A DNA stretch of 64,000 nt from Coenobita brevimanus (taxonomy: Eukaryota; Arthropoda; Malacostraca; Decapoda; Coenobitidae): assembly GCA_032717465.1 (NCBI GenBank), contig CM064713.1:15014203-15078202 (forward strand). Direction: 5' to 3'. Made by a program: the position numbers and the translations under genes. Each line of letters begins with the position of its first letter. The first letter of the stretch is position 1. The notes under the pieces were generated by a model. That model had not been told where the DNA came from. It worked only from the letters and a program-made list of their open reading frames with translations, and made no database searches. Positions 43,830 through 54,578 of this stretch are shown piece after piece.

Positions 43830-45305
43830 TGATAGTGACCAGCCACTGGAAGAAACCGGGGCAGCTGCGGTGATCCCAGCTGATGACTATGATGATGAGC
43901 CCTTAACCGCTCAGTCCCATCAGGAAGAGACTGTCGGAGATGTTTCACTTAACCCTGACTTAGCGGTAGGGGACCAGAATGCCTTATGGTCACTGCTCTG
44001 TCAGTATGCTGATGTCTTTTCAGACCAACCTAGACTTGCAAAGGTTGCGTGTCATAAAATTGAGTTGACCAGCAATGCTCCTATAAAGGTTAAGCCATAT
44101 CCGATTCCCATGCGACTACAGGGTGCAGTAGATAAGGAAATTGCTGACATGGAATCTGCAGGCATTATCGAAAAGTCCTCATCTCCTTACTGTAGTCCGA
44201 TGGTAGTAGTCCGTAGAAAGATGGTGGAGTCAGGATTTGTGGCGACTATAGAAGGCTCAATGCAATCACCAAAGTGGATGCTGAGCCAATGGGTGACCAT
44301 ATTGCCATCTTCTCCAAGCTGGCAGGGTCACGATATTTCACGAAGCTTGACCTAGCGAAGGGATTCTTCCAGATTCCCCTTCATCCTGAGAGTCGTCAGT
44401 TCACTGCCTTTGCTACTCCTAGGGGGTTGTACCAGTATAAAGTCCTCCCATTCGGACTTACCAATTCCCCAGCAGTATTCAATCGTGCCATGAGACAAGT
44501 GCTCCATGGTATTGTAGGAGTAGAGATGTTCGTTGACGATGTCCTCGTTCATTCCGCCACATTGGAGGAGCACCTCAGACTCATGGAAATTGTCTTCAGT
44601 AGACTCAGAGTTTCAACATGACTGTGAAGCCTAGCAAATGCAAGATTGCTCGCAGTGAGGTGGAGTTCCTTGGTCATATTGTTGGCAACAATCACTGCAG
44701 GTGTCAGGGTGACAAGATCAGGAAGGTTAAAGAAGCCCCCGAGACCCGTGACCAAGAAACAGGTTAGGGCATTTCTTGGCCTAGTGGGATATTATAGGAG
44801 TTTTATTCCCAACTTTGCTCTCATTGCCCAACCGTTGTACGAAGTGCTACGGAAATATGCTCCAAACACCATTGAATGGGGAGAAGCACAAGAGAGATCT
44901 TTTGCCACCCTCAAGAATATGTTGTGCAAGGAGCCCATTTTCTTGCAGTTGCCTGATTCCAGTAAACCTTTCATACTGCGCACTGATGCTTCACAAGATG
45001 GAGTAGGTGCTGTATTGATGCAGGAATCGGAAGGTGGAATCTTCCCAGTGGCATACCACAGCCGTAGGCTAAAACCTGCCGAGAGGAATTATAGTACTGT
45101 TGAGAAGGAACTCTTGGCTGTGGTTGATGGTGTTAAAAAATATTATTATTATTTATTTGGGGCATCATTTGTTCTGGAAACTGACCATATGCCACTCACT
45201 AGTCTTAGCACGACCAAGACGGCTAATGCAAGATTGACACGCTGGACACTGTATCTACAGCAGTTTAACCTTGTTGTGAGATACATCAAGGAAGTGATAA
45301 CGTAG
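43830..45305 (+). pseudogene. Reverse transcriptase and RNase H of the Gmr1-like element
   Basis: Follows the integrase in the same polyprotein: an acidic linker, then IELTSNAPIKVKPYPIPMRL, ESAGIIEKSSSPYCSPMVVV (RT start), a frame change near 44240, GSRYFTKLDLAKGFFQIPL (catalytic Asp), LPFGLTNSPAVFNRAM, FVDDVLVHS (catalytic DD), a second change near 44620, AFLGLVGYYRSFIPNFALI, then RNase H with ILRTDASQDGVGAVLMQES, RNYSTVEKELLAVV and LETDHMPLTSL. The RNase H catalytic residues are present. RT type is Ty3/gypsy. No integrase follows it. Confidence 0.9.
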
Positions 45306-45505
45306 GTGCAGACCTGATGTCTCGCCTACTAACTGCTGACTAACATGGGCAGTTGTTGTATGCTGGGTTCCGTGATAGGCATCCTCAGAGATTTGAGTAA
45401 TCCAAGGACCAGCCTGGTTCCCAGTCAAAAGTGTAGACCTGACGTCTCACTTGTTGGCCCCACAGGACACAGTATGTCCAGGGCCTGTACATACATGTGT
45501 ACTGT

Positions 45506-46240
45506 AGGTTAAGGGGGAAGTTCAAGAGAGAACTCCGCAGAGGCGACTTGAGGCTATGGAAGACCCAAGTTTGCACAAGGATTCTCAGCTTCCCAATACT
45601 AATATTGTATTGTAGGTTAAGGGGGAGAGAGAACTCCGCAGAGGCGACTTGAGGCTATGGAAGACCCAAGTTTGCACAAGGATTCTCAGCTTTCCAGTAC
45701 TAATATAAGTATTGTATTGTAGGTTAAGGGGGAGAGAGAACTCCGCAGAGGCGACTTGAGGCTATGGAAGACCCAAGTTTGCACGAGGATTCTCAGCTTT
45801 CCGTTACTAATATAAGTATTGTAGGTTAAGGGGGAAGTGAGAACTCCGCAGAGGCGACTTGAGGCTATGGAAGACCCAAGTTTGCACAAGGATTCTCAGC
45901 TTCCTGGTACTAATATAAGTATTGTATTGTAGGTTAAGGGGAAGTTCGAGAGAGAACTCATAGAGGCGACTTGAGGCTATGGAAGACCCAAGTTTGCACA
46001 AGGATTCTCAGCTTCCCGGTACTAATATAAGTATTGTATTGTAGGTTAAGGGGGAAGTGAGAACTCTGCAGAGGCGACTTGAGGCTATGGAAGACCCAAG
46101 TTTGCACAAGGATTCTCAGCTCCCCGATATTAATATAAGAACTGTAGGTTAAGGCACAGGTTGAGGACCCGTGTGCAGTTTGAGGCTATGGAAGACCCAA
46201 GTTTGCACAGGGATTCTCGACTTGCCGACCATAATCGTGG
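45506..46240 (+). repeat. Tandem repeats between RNase H and the 3' LTR
   Basis: Seven units beginning AGGTTAAGGGGGA at about 45506, 45614, 45721, 45823, 45931, 46043 and 46145 (spacing 102-112 bp). Each includes CGCAGAGGCGACTTGAGGCT, GGAAGACCCAAGTTTGCAC and GGATTCTCAGCTT. Length changes are in the GGGGGA(GAGA) part and the ATTGTATTGT end. The last unit is diverged. They lie in the 3' untranslated region of the element. Confidence 0.9.
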
Positions 46241-46794
46241 GCTAAAATTAATGGCGACCTCGAGCGTACTTTTCATAGCATGTACTGACTGCTAGCCAGA
46301 GAGAGTAATTGTAACATAATAAGAATTTTGTCTCATTGACACTTTTGATGCTCCACCTTAATTGGTTTTGCAGGTTCAGCAATGGGTGTAGCAGTTTTGC
46401 TGTGCGGGCCAGCTGATCGTCTGCCGCACGCTGCCGCCTCTTCTCCTCTGCCTTCGTCGTCGCCATATTATTTACTGTGTCATTTTACACGTAGGTACAG
46501 TTACACTACAACTGTCACACCTACACCGTGTATTACATACACCACGCTACACAACAATTAGTTGTCAGTGTAAATGTAGCGAATTTTCGCTCAGTTTGAC
46601 CTGAGTACAGGATTTTCACCGCCGTCACGGAGTTTTTCCCTCAAGCTTGCTTCTATTAACGTAAATACGAGGTTTTTTCTGCTCACTGACGACTGCGACT
46701 TTCTCCTGTAGCAGGATAGCATACACACCACAGTGTGAATCTTGTGTGACTGAGTTAGGATTTATATGTATGTATATTGAAATCTTTCTTCTGA

Positions 46795-46826
46795 AGGAAG
46801 AAAGATTTAATTTTCATGGGGCGTAA
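46795..46826 (+). other. Polypurine-tract region of the Gmr1-like element
   Basis: AGGAAGAAAG lies about 25 bp before the 3' LTR and ATGGGGCG directly before it. Which of them primes plus-strand synthesis cannot be told from sequence. Confidence 0.45.
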
Positions 46827-47869
46827 TGTCACGAATCAATTCGCGACATTTCCTTTTGTGAGAAGCCACGAACTATTAATGGAAAACTCACTGTGTATCG
46901 CTTCAGTTAACCGTTTCTCTCTCTCCATTTTCGGGGTATACTTTTCAAATAATTCGTCACTTTCAAAAGTGACCGATTTAATGCACGTCACTAAGTGCGC
47001 TACTGAGCGATACAATTGTTTCTTTATCGTTCGCCTCTACTTGCATAAACCGTTAGCCACGCCTTCTTCCGGTGGCTCGTGCTTCCTGCCCATACATTAT
47101 TTGAATTCAGTCTTGTGTTTGCTGTGACGGAGAAAAGGTCCTGTGCTCCAAGAAGTGTGAGAGGTCGCTAGCACCCAGGCTCCACTGAGACAGTATCAAG
47201 TCCTCCCACTCCTCGGGTGATACATAGTATTCATCGACTGGTATTTCTTTTGTGTATTTCCTAGTTTTAAGAGCTTAGTTAAGGTGTTTTCCCTAGGCGT
47301 AAGTATTTAGCTTTTGTGAGAGTGAGTGAGTGCGTCTCATTGATTTGATTTGAAATGTAATGTTGAATTTATTTTTGTGATTAATAAATTTAACAGTTCT
47401 ATTTCTTGAGCTTAATGTAGAGTAAAAATCTTGTTTCATTTCTCCATAATTAAGCTTATTTTCCATACAGCTCCTAGCTTGCATAAACGTTTGCTTTCAT
47501 AACTGGTACTTAGACCAGTCTTGTATTAACTTAAAATCCGTTGTGCCAGGAGTTAATGCATCAGCAAGAACCTGATGTTATTATTATTAGTATTAGTTAT
47601 TTATTGTCAGGGGTGATGTAACTTTCTCCAGAGGCTAACAGTACAGTAAGTCAGCAATTGTGAGTAATTAGTCTCTGCTGTGTACTGTTGAGGAAGTTTA
47701 TAAATTCTCGTTCTCAGAGAATCGTGCTAAGCCAACGTAAAGTAATCGTTGCTTGATGTAGCAAGACAACCATTGTCTCTGCTCTTCAATATTATTGAAT
47801 ATTATCAATTTAAATAATATTTAAGCATTTATTTCAAAACCACCGTGTTATTTTAAAAACCCCGTGACA
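46827..47869 (+). repeat. 3' LTR of the Gmr1-like element
   Basis: 1043 bp copy of the 5' LTR, preceded by GGAAGAAAGATTTAATTTTC and ATGGGGCGTAA. Confidence 0.95.
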
Positions 47870-47874
47870 ATGTT
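47870..47874. other. Target-site duplication, right (Gmr1-like)
   Basis: ATGTT after the 3' LTR. Joining the flanks over it restores a normal unit of the surrounding tandem repeat (..CTTCC..ATGTTGATAATAG). Confidence 0.85.
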
Positions 47875-48110
47875 GATAATAGTAAATATCTCTATCTTCA
47901 ACCAGTTTCTAGTTATAGCCCTCTGAATATCCATGACCTTAAGATTAACCTTTCAAGGTCGCCTAAGGTCAAAAGTCATGGTACCAATGAAAAACCCATA
48001 TGGGACTTCCTATCTACTGATAATAGTAAATATCTATCTGCAACCAGTTTCGAGTTATAGCCCTCTGAATATCCGTGACCTTTCAGGGTCACTCGATTAT
48101 CTCCAGAATT
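47875..48110 (+). repeat. Tandem repeat array, right of the Gmr1-like element
   Basis: Two more units like that at 39181-39392, with GATAATAGTAAATATC starting near 47875 and 48019. Confidence 0.8.
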
Positions 48111-50465
48111 TAATTACTTCCTTTTCGGACCAGTGCCTTCATATCCTGAAAGCTTCGTGTAATTTCAGTTAGCCGTTTGTCCGTAATGTTGATAACAAAG
48201 AAAGAAAGAAACAACCAAATAAACAAACTCGACCAAAAAAAGTACCTCACCGGAATCCGTCCCGGCCGAGGTAAAATGATGAAAAACAGAGGTGGAAGTA
48301 GACTACCGTGAGAGACACTGAATTTGACAATAATAAAGACACTTAACTACCATTAACCATCGTACGCTGCTGTTTAAAAGTTAAGAACAAGGAAACTATA
48401 CTTAAAACAGAACCACATGTTCTCTGGCACCCAGTTTAAACAAAAGTGCCTTATGATTAAATAAATCAAATGCAGAACTAAAGAGTAACTACTCTCAAGT
48501 CATGTTCAGCATCAGTGAGGTCCGGTGATCATAAGTAAAAACCAGAACATCACAGGTACTGTGGCTGTCTTTCTCAGAGCTAAATCGGTTGGTGGCAGCA
48601 AATACAATTTATTAGTAAACGCTAAGAGTAGCCTGCAGCTTTACTTTGAAAACGTGTGCCTCATTCTTACACTGTTATCTATTCGAGTAACTTGCGGTGG
48701 ATTTACAGTGCTGATACCTGTAAGCCATATGATTTAATGCATAATGGAAACAATCGCAGTGCGAATCACGGTGGCGTGGGTGTGAGTAGGAGTGATGGTG
48801 TAAGAGCGAGGGTGAGGGTGAAGGTGTGGGTGATGGTGACGTTAGTGAGGGAGGGCGATGGTGGTAGTAGAGAGCATGGTGACATGCGTGTGACTTGGTT
48901 GTAGTGGAATGAGGATGTGGACGATGGTGACGTGAGAGTGTGGATGGTGGGGGTTTAAGAGTGAAGAGAGTTGTTGTGACGTGACTTGAGATTGAGGATG
49001 AGGGTAGTTGATGAATATTAGTGGTGGTTGGTTGGCTGGTGCAGAAAGTGCTCTTAATCGACACTGAGTTTAATGAAACATGATGATTATTGTGTATTCA
49101 TTAAAGAACAGTAAACCTAAAGGCTAAATGAAACCCACAGACCTGTCAAAATTCATTTTATTTTATTTCTATTTACTTGCGTCAAGCTCGCCATAAGATC
49201 CCTTCAACACACAAATCAGAGAAAAGTCTGTTTAGCTGAAGCCAATATTGTTTGCCTGGGAAATATTAAAGTAAGAGTGTCTGCACTTACATGAAAAAAT
49301 TTTTCTCTAGCACACTATGTTTCGGTGCGGAAGACTGACACCTTCATGTGGTGGCAGCGATATATCCGGGTGATTATACAAACGTTCCTCAGTTTCCTTG
49401 CTACCACCAAAAGGAGCATGGTGGAAAGTAGGAAAAGGACAGTTTCAGCCTGCTGTCTACCGGGGTTAAGTCCAAATGAGCTAGGAGCCACAGCAACAAC
49501 AACAACAACAACGCATTTCTAGTGTTATATCGAAAGTTTTGTGCCGTAGCCTATGGTATACCTCAGCATAAACGTCACTGAGTAAAGCCTGTGTCCCATA
49601 TTCAAGTTCATCTTCGAGAACGGCCCCGATCACCACGATCTTACCCTTGAAGTATGACCTTGGTGAAATGCCATGATCATACCTCAAACTGTAGGCCTAA
49701 ACGGCCATTTCACGACACAGTCACGTTAGTGCTAAGACAATAAGAAATTGCTACGACATCCCATGACACCCTACATTAGCTTCACGTTATCCAGATGACA
49801 CACTACGATCATCCCTCAGTTAAAAAATAACGGTCACTTTGACTCCACGTCACGGCAAGACATCACCACGACATGCTACGACAATCTGCGACAAGCTACG
49901 ACACGCTACGAAATCGCTAAGTTACCGCTAAGTCACCGCTAAGATTATCAGGACATCTGACGATACACGACGATGGCTGGGATCTTCGGTGCTAAGCTAA
50001 TTATAGGAGGGTGGAGTATAGGCAGGTGTCAGTAGTCAGGTATCAGTGTGTCATAGCGGGTCTTTGGGATCCGATCTCCAAGTTATTGCTACGACACGTC
50101 GTCACACCTATACGACAAGCTATGACAACCTACGACAAGCAAAGACATGCTAATACACGCTAAGTCACAGCTAAGACAAATGACGTTACCGTCACGACAT
50201 GTCACGTTGTCCTTTTGTTGACGCACACGCCGACAAATTTTGAACATTCCAAAATTGTCGTAGCGCGCCAAGAACCGCGAAGAATGACCAAGTTCTTTGC
50301 GTCTGCACTACGTCATCGCTAAGTCACGCCTCGTTACTCATGACGACATGCGGCGACACACGAAGACATGAAGGTTGTGGCGTGTCGTGGGAAAGTTCCT
50401 GACAGTGCGACATAGGCTTTACTCTTTAGTTCATGCCGAAAACAATAAGAATAAACTTCTCAGTG

Positions 50466-50467
<2 letters not shown>
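48111..50467. other. No gene seen
   Basis: About 2.4 kb without a supported gene. It includes an AAAG/AAAC-rich piece at 48195-48240, a GGTGTGGGTGATGGTGA-type stretch at 48780-48960, an AAC repeat at 49494-49512, and a long run of degenerate CTACGACA/CGCTAAGTCA phrases between 49740 and 50340. Confidence 0.5.
49740..50340. repeat. Degenerate CTACGACA / GCTAAGTCAC repeats
   Basis: Phrases such as GACAAGCTACGACACGCTAC and ACCGCTAAGTCACCGCTAAG recur irregularly with substitutions. No fixed period. Confidence 0.45.

Positions 50468-50468
<1 letters not shown>

Positions 50469-50512
<44 letters not shown>
50469..50512. repeat. GA microsatellite
   Basis: About 22 GA units. Confidence 0.95.
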
Positions 50513-50519
<7 letters not shown>

Positions 50520-50895
50520 GAGGAGGAGGAGAGGAAGGGAATTTAGGGAATTCTACGGCGAACATAACCAATATCAGCATCAGTGAAAAGACACGGTCAG
50601 CTGAACATCAAGGCTAATATTTCTAACATCAAAATTCTTAAACCGAACAGTGAGCGAAGGTCAATTTTTTCCCCGAATGTGGTTCAATATTCTGATATAC
50701 TGAACTTGTGCTTATTGTGAGGAGGCAACACCATCTGTTTAAAATGAACACTCTTTTTCAGTCACATGTATGTACGTTTGCATGTATGTATGAATGTATG
50801 TATGTATGAATATATATATATGTATGTCTGTATGGATGTATAAACAGGCTTACCAGTGTTATCTGATGGAAACGGAACATTGTACACTCAAAAGA

Positions 50896-50897
<2 letters not shown>

Positions 50898-50937
<40 letters not shown>
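50898..50937. repeat. CA microsatellite, left of SINE
   Basis: About 20 CA units ending at the first base of the SINE. Confidence 0.95.
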
Positions 50938-50938
<1 letters not shown>

Positions 50939-51192
50939 GCTCGCTGGTGCAGTGGTAACGGTCTCGCCTGCCAACTGGTGGACGGGAGTTCGCGCCTCGC
51001 TCAGGTTGCGAAAAGTTTCACTGACGAAGTAGGTGGTTACTGTCCCCCTTGAGCAAGGGGACGGGTGTGTGCGTGTGTGAAGGTCATAGCCTTGCTCTTA
51101 GATCGGACTATATGAGCTGTCAGCTCCCTTCCGGGAGGGTAAAAGCTGACGATCACGACCATCAAGTGATCCTGACCGACCCGGTGAATTAC
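50938..51192 (+). mobile_element. tRNA-derived SINE, copy 2
   Basis: Matches 12918-13172 with about ten differences over 255 bp. It has the same A-box (TGGTGCAGTGG), B-box (GAGTTCGCGCC) and end (GACCCGGTGAATTACACAC). CA precedes it; a short AC run and then TA units follow it. Confidence 0.85.
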
Positions 51193-51200
51193 ACACACAA

Positions 51201-51203
51201 ATA

Positions 51204-51249
<46 letters not shown>

Positions 51250-51271
51250 TATATATACTATATATATACAG

Positions 51272-51364
<93 letters not shown>
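51201..51364. repeat. TA microsatellite with ACTATA/CAGTATG interruptions
   Basis: Four TA blocks separated by GTATATATATACTATA and ACAGTATG. It lies between the SINE and the 3' end of LINE copy D. Confidence 0.95.
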
Positions 51365-51367
<3 letters not shown>

Positions 51368-53619
51368 CCAGACGCCTCAATCCCGTTTGGGGTGGCCACA
51401 AACAAATCGCCTCCAAGTCGTCCTGTCCCCAGCCATTTCACTGCCCTGCTCCCAACTCACATCCCCCTCTCTCATATACCTCTCCACCCCATCCCTCCAT
51501 CTCATCCTCGGCCTCCCCCTCCCTCTTCCCCCCTCCACCTCACTCACATACACTCTCTTCGTCAGTCTTTCACCCTCCATCCTCTCCACATGGCCAAACC
51601 ACCTCAGTGTGTTCCTCATAACGCTTCCTATCACATCCACATCCACACCACAACGCTCCTTTATATCCTCATTCGTCAGCCTGTCTCTCCATGTGACTCC
51701 ACAGGCTCCTCTTAAATAACTAACTCATTTCCACTGCTCTCACTCTTGACTTGTGTCCTTCCAACAATGTCCAAGCTTCACTTCCATACGTTAGAGTTGG
51801 TATCACAATACTGTCATGTAGTAACTTTTTCACTTCCATGCTCACTTCCCTGTTTCTTATCACTGCTTTCAAAGAACCAGCAACCTTTCTTCCCTGCTGT
51901 ACCCTTTCAAGCACTTCACCCTCCAAACCTCCATCCTTACTCATCACACTACCCAAGTACTTAAACGTACTCACATTTTCCAATTCCTCACCATCCAACC
52001 TCGCTGTACATTCACTGACTTCACCTCTCTCAAAGACCATCATTTTACTCTTCCCTACATTCACCTTTAGATTCCGTTTCTTACACACTCTCCCAAACTC
52101 ATCCACCAAGCCTTGCAGCTCCCCTTCGTCTTCACTCAGCAACATAGTATCATCTGCAAACAACAGTACAGGGAGTTTCCAAACACTATCCTCTCTCACC
52201 AGGGCCACTCCAACATCCACTACCCTACCTTGTACCTCTTTTATTACCCCATCCATGTACAGATTGAACAACCATGGAGACATGACACATCCCTGTTTCA
52301 ACCCAACTTTCAAAGAGAAAAATTCACTTAGTTCACCATCCACACGCACTGCAGCCTTCGCACCATCGTACATACTCTTCACAGCATTCAACAACTTCCC
52401 ATCTACTCCATATATTCTTAACACTTTCCACAATCCTTGTCTATCCACCCTGTCATATGCTTTCTCCAAATCCATGAAAACCGCATACAACTTCTTTCCC
52501 TTCTCTAGAAACTTTTCCACTAAAGATCTAAGAATGAATATCTGATCTAAACAACCTCTTCCCTTCCTAAAGCCTCCCTGTTCTTCTCCAACTAATTTCT
52601 CTGTTCTTTCTCTAACTCTGTCAATAAGTATCCTACCATACACTTCTCCTATTATACTAAGAAGACAGATGCCCCTGTGATTACCACACACTTCTTTTTC
52701 CCCTTTTCCATTGTACAAGGGAATAATTATACCTGACTTCCAATCTTCCGGGACTCTACCTTCCTCCCAGGCCAATCTGCACATCTTCCACATCCATTCT
52801 ACTACTATCTCTCCCCCATGCTTCAGCATTTCACCACACACTCCATCAATTCCTGGGGCTTTCCCCAATATAACTTTCTTCACTGCTTCCACAACTTTTA
52901 TCCTACTTATTTCTTCCTGTCTTCTCACCTCCCTCCTTCTCCCAGCCATTCCCCAGCCACTTATACTCGCATTACTTCCATCCTCTATATTCAACAATTC
53001 CTTAAAGAGTTCTCTCCATCTGCTCACTTTTTTTCCCTTCTCCTCTAGTAATCTACCATTTTTATCTTTCACTCCCCTGCTAACTTCACTTCCACCCTGT
53101 CTTACTCTTTTCACCTCTTTCCAGAATATTTTCATACAGTCCCTCCACTTTTCACTCAAATTCCTTCCAAATTCCTCATCCACTCTCTTCTTACTCTCTC
53201 TTACTAATCTTTTCACCTCTCTCTTTCTACTCTTCCGCCTCTCAACTCTCTCTTCCGCCTCTCAACTTCTTCCACGCCCCTATTTCTCATCCATTCAATG
53301 TATGCTTTCTTCTTTTGTGCCACAGCCTGTCTCACCTCTTCAGTCCACCACGCTGTTCCTTGCACCCCCCTCCGTCTTCTCTTCCTTCCACACACCACAT
53401 CACATGCTGCACATATTTTTTCTGTAAATATCTTAAACACACCTTCCACGTCTCCCATCTGCTCCAATTCATATTTGCCCAATCGTTCCTCCACTTCTCT
53501 CTTATACTCTGACTTTTTCTCATCCTCTTGTAACCTTTCTACTCTCCTTGCAACTACTTCCTCTCGTCTTTCCCTTCTTCTATTCCTCCATCTTACTTGA
53601 ATCCTAATTCTGGCCACCT

Positions 53620-53621
<2 letters not shown>
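51365..53621 (-). mobile_element. LINE family 1, copy D (5'-truncated)
   Basis: Minus strand, from VARIRIQVRWRNRRRERREE at the end of the endonuclease to the terminus GGCGTCTGGCAATA. TA repeats adjoin both ends, so the copy either landed in a TA tract or carries TA as its tail. It is very similar to copy C in the RT. Confidence 0.9.
51720..53216 (-). CDS. Reverse transcriptase of LINE family 1, copy D
   Basis: A 498-codon frame with APGIDGVCGEMLKHGGE, EEQGGFRKGRGCLDQIF, AFMDLEKAYDRVDR-like VFMDLEKAYDRVDR, GLKQGCVMSPWLFNLYMDGV and LLFADDTMLLSEDEGE. It ends RAVEMS at a 4 bp duplication (AACT, about 51717-51724) that copies A and C lack; the C-terminal part, [12 protein letters not shown] and [10 protein letters not shown], continues in another frame at 51646-51377. 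The upstream linker is in a third frame, broken by a short duplication near 53220-53260. Confidence 0.85.
   Translation of the reverse strand: MKRLVRESKKRVDEEFGRNLSEKWRDCMKIFWKEVKRVRQGGSEVSRGVKDKNGRLLEEKGKKVSRWRELFKELLNIEDGSNASISGWGMAGRRREVRRQEEISRIKVVEAVKKVILGKAPGIDGVCGEMLKHGGEIVVEWMWKMCRLAWEEGRVPEDWKSGIIIPLYNGKGEKEVCGNHRGICLLSIIGEVYGRILIDRVRERTEKLVGEEQGGFRKGRGCLDQIFILRSLVEKFLEKGKKLYAVFMDLEKAYDRVDRQGLWKVLRIYGVDGKLLNAVKSMYDGAKAAVRVDGELSEFFSLKVGLKQGCVMSPWLFNLYMDGVIKEVQGRVVDVGVALVREDSVWKLPVLLFADDTMLLSEDEGELQGLVDEFGRVCKKRNLKVNVGKSKMMVFERGEVSECTARLDGEELENVSTFKYLGSVMSKDGGLEGEVLERVQQGRKVAGSLKAVIRNREVSMEVKKLLHDSIVIPTLTYGSEAWTLLEGHKSRVRAVEMS

Positions 53622-53688
<67 letters not shown>
53622..53688. 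repeat. TA microsatellite at the LINE copy D 5' end
   Basis: About 33 TA units. Confidence 0.95.
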
Positions 53689-53689
<1 letters not shown>

Positions 53690-53691
<2 letters not shown>

Positions 53692-54080
53692 CGCCAACAA
53701 AATGCATGTCGCAGTTGTTTATCACATTTGCGTCCTCAAATTTCGAACCGTTCAGCAGCTTTTCCTGTTTAAAAAATAAACACCACTCAAGACAGTGGGG
53801 AGCCTCCCGGACTTGTGTGATCTTGTGTTTGGCCAAAAAATCCTGGATGAGGTAGGAGTGGGGAGGAGCAATGTGGAGGAGTTGCCTGTAGGCTACTCTG
53901 CCTCCCACAACTCTCGTCTCTTGCGACGCACTGCATTCCGTAGACGACGGAGTACTGTACTCTCGGCTTGTACTCTTTACTGACTGTTTTGGCCTTCTGG
54001 AGTGTAGTCGTAATAAACAACACCTTGATAGCCCCAAAATTATGAGTGTTTATGAAACAAGTGAACCAGTCCATAATTTA
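53690..54080 (-). pseudogene. Mariner-like transposase remnant
   Basis: Minus strand, two frames. One gives KTVSKEYKPRVQYSVVYGMQ; the other gives VGGRVAYRQLLHIAPPHSYL, IQDFLAKHKITQ, then PHCLEWCLFFKQEKLLNGSK and FEDANVINN. This follows the order of mariner transposases: a TVxxEYY segment, HDNAPxH with a catalytic Asp, FLAKxxI, a PPYSPDLAPxDFxLFPKLK segment and RFEDxxxI. The catalytic Asp region is degraded (HIAPPHS) and the D34D end is lost. A short dead fragment; terminal inverted repeats were not found. Confidence 0.5.
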
Positions 54081-54445
54081 TATAACAGTCATAGCTTCAT
54101 CGCCAAAAAGCCTGCTGATTCTTTCCGCTTGTTTCAGAATGCGTGTCTCAAAGTTTTTGACAGAATCTGAAGCAATAACGCTGCTGAGTTCGCTCGGTCA
54201 TCACAGCACAAAACGAATATGCTACGAACAACAAGAAACAGCTTCAAACACACGCTGCTCGGCAGCGACTGGGCTGGGCGCTTGGCTGAGCGGCAACACT
54301 GAACATATTCGAGCATGTGCACAGCGACTCAAGGTCAAGCTACGCTGAGTCACATCCTCTTGCCCCAACTGGTGTACGAAATAAAAAAGTATGGCCAGAT
54401 ACAGTTCTATCAGACTGTGTGTGTGTGTGTTTATACTGTATCTGT
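54081..54445. other. No gene seen
   Basis: Possibly more of the mariner remnant at its left end (frames with CDDRANSAALLLQ on the minus strand), otherwise unassigned. Confidence 0.35.
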
Positions 54446-54545
<100 letters not shown>

Positions 54546-54578
54546 AGACAGGCTTGTTCTGAGGGAACCGCAACTTAT

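Larger units (their letters stand above)
39398..47869 (+). mobile_element. Gmr1-like Ty3/gypsy LTR retrotransposon (full insertion)
   Basis: An 8.47 kb insertion: 5' LTR, primer site, gag, PR, IN, RT, RNase H, tandem-repeat region, 3' LTR, with ATGTT duplicated on both sides. The RT and integrase sequences are of Ty3/gypsy type, but the integrase (about 42760-43800) precedes the RT (about 43990-45300). In ordinary gypsy elements, such as G2 in this window, the integrase follows RNase H. This order with gypsy-type proteins is the hallmark of the Gmr1 group first noted in deuterostomes. The LTRs are nearly identical, so the insertion is recent, yet at least five frame breaks interrupt gag and pol. 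No envelope gene. Confidence 0.9.

Noticed and set aside
45506..46240. CRISPR-like array
   Set aside because: Tandem units without unique spacers, in a eukaryotic LTR element.
39398..47869. Ty1/copia element
   Set aside because: Gene order looks copia-like, but the RT, RNase H and integrase motifs are Ty3/gypsy.
53780..54340. Host exon around 53795-54348
   Set aside because: Short frames without domain; the region is better explained by a decayed mariner-type transposase.
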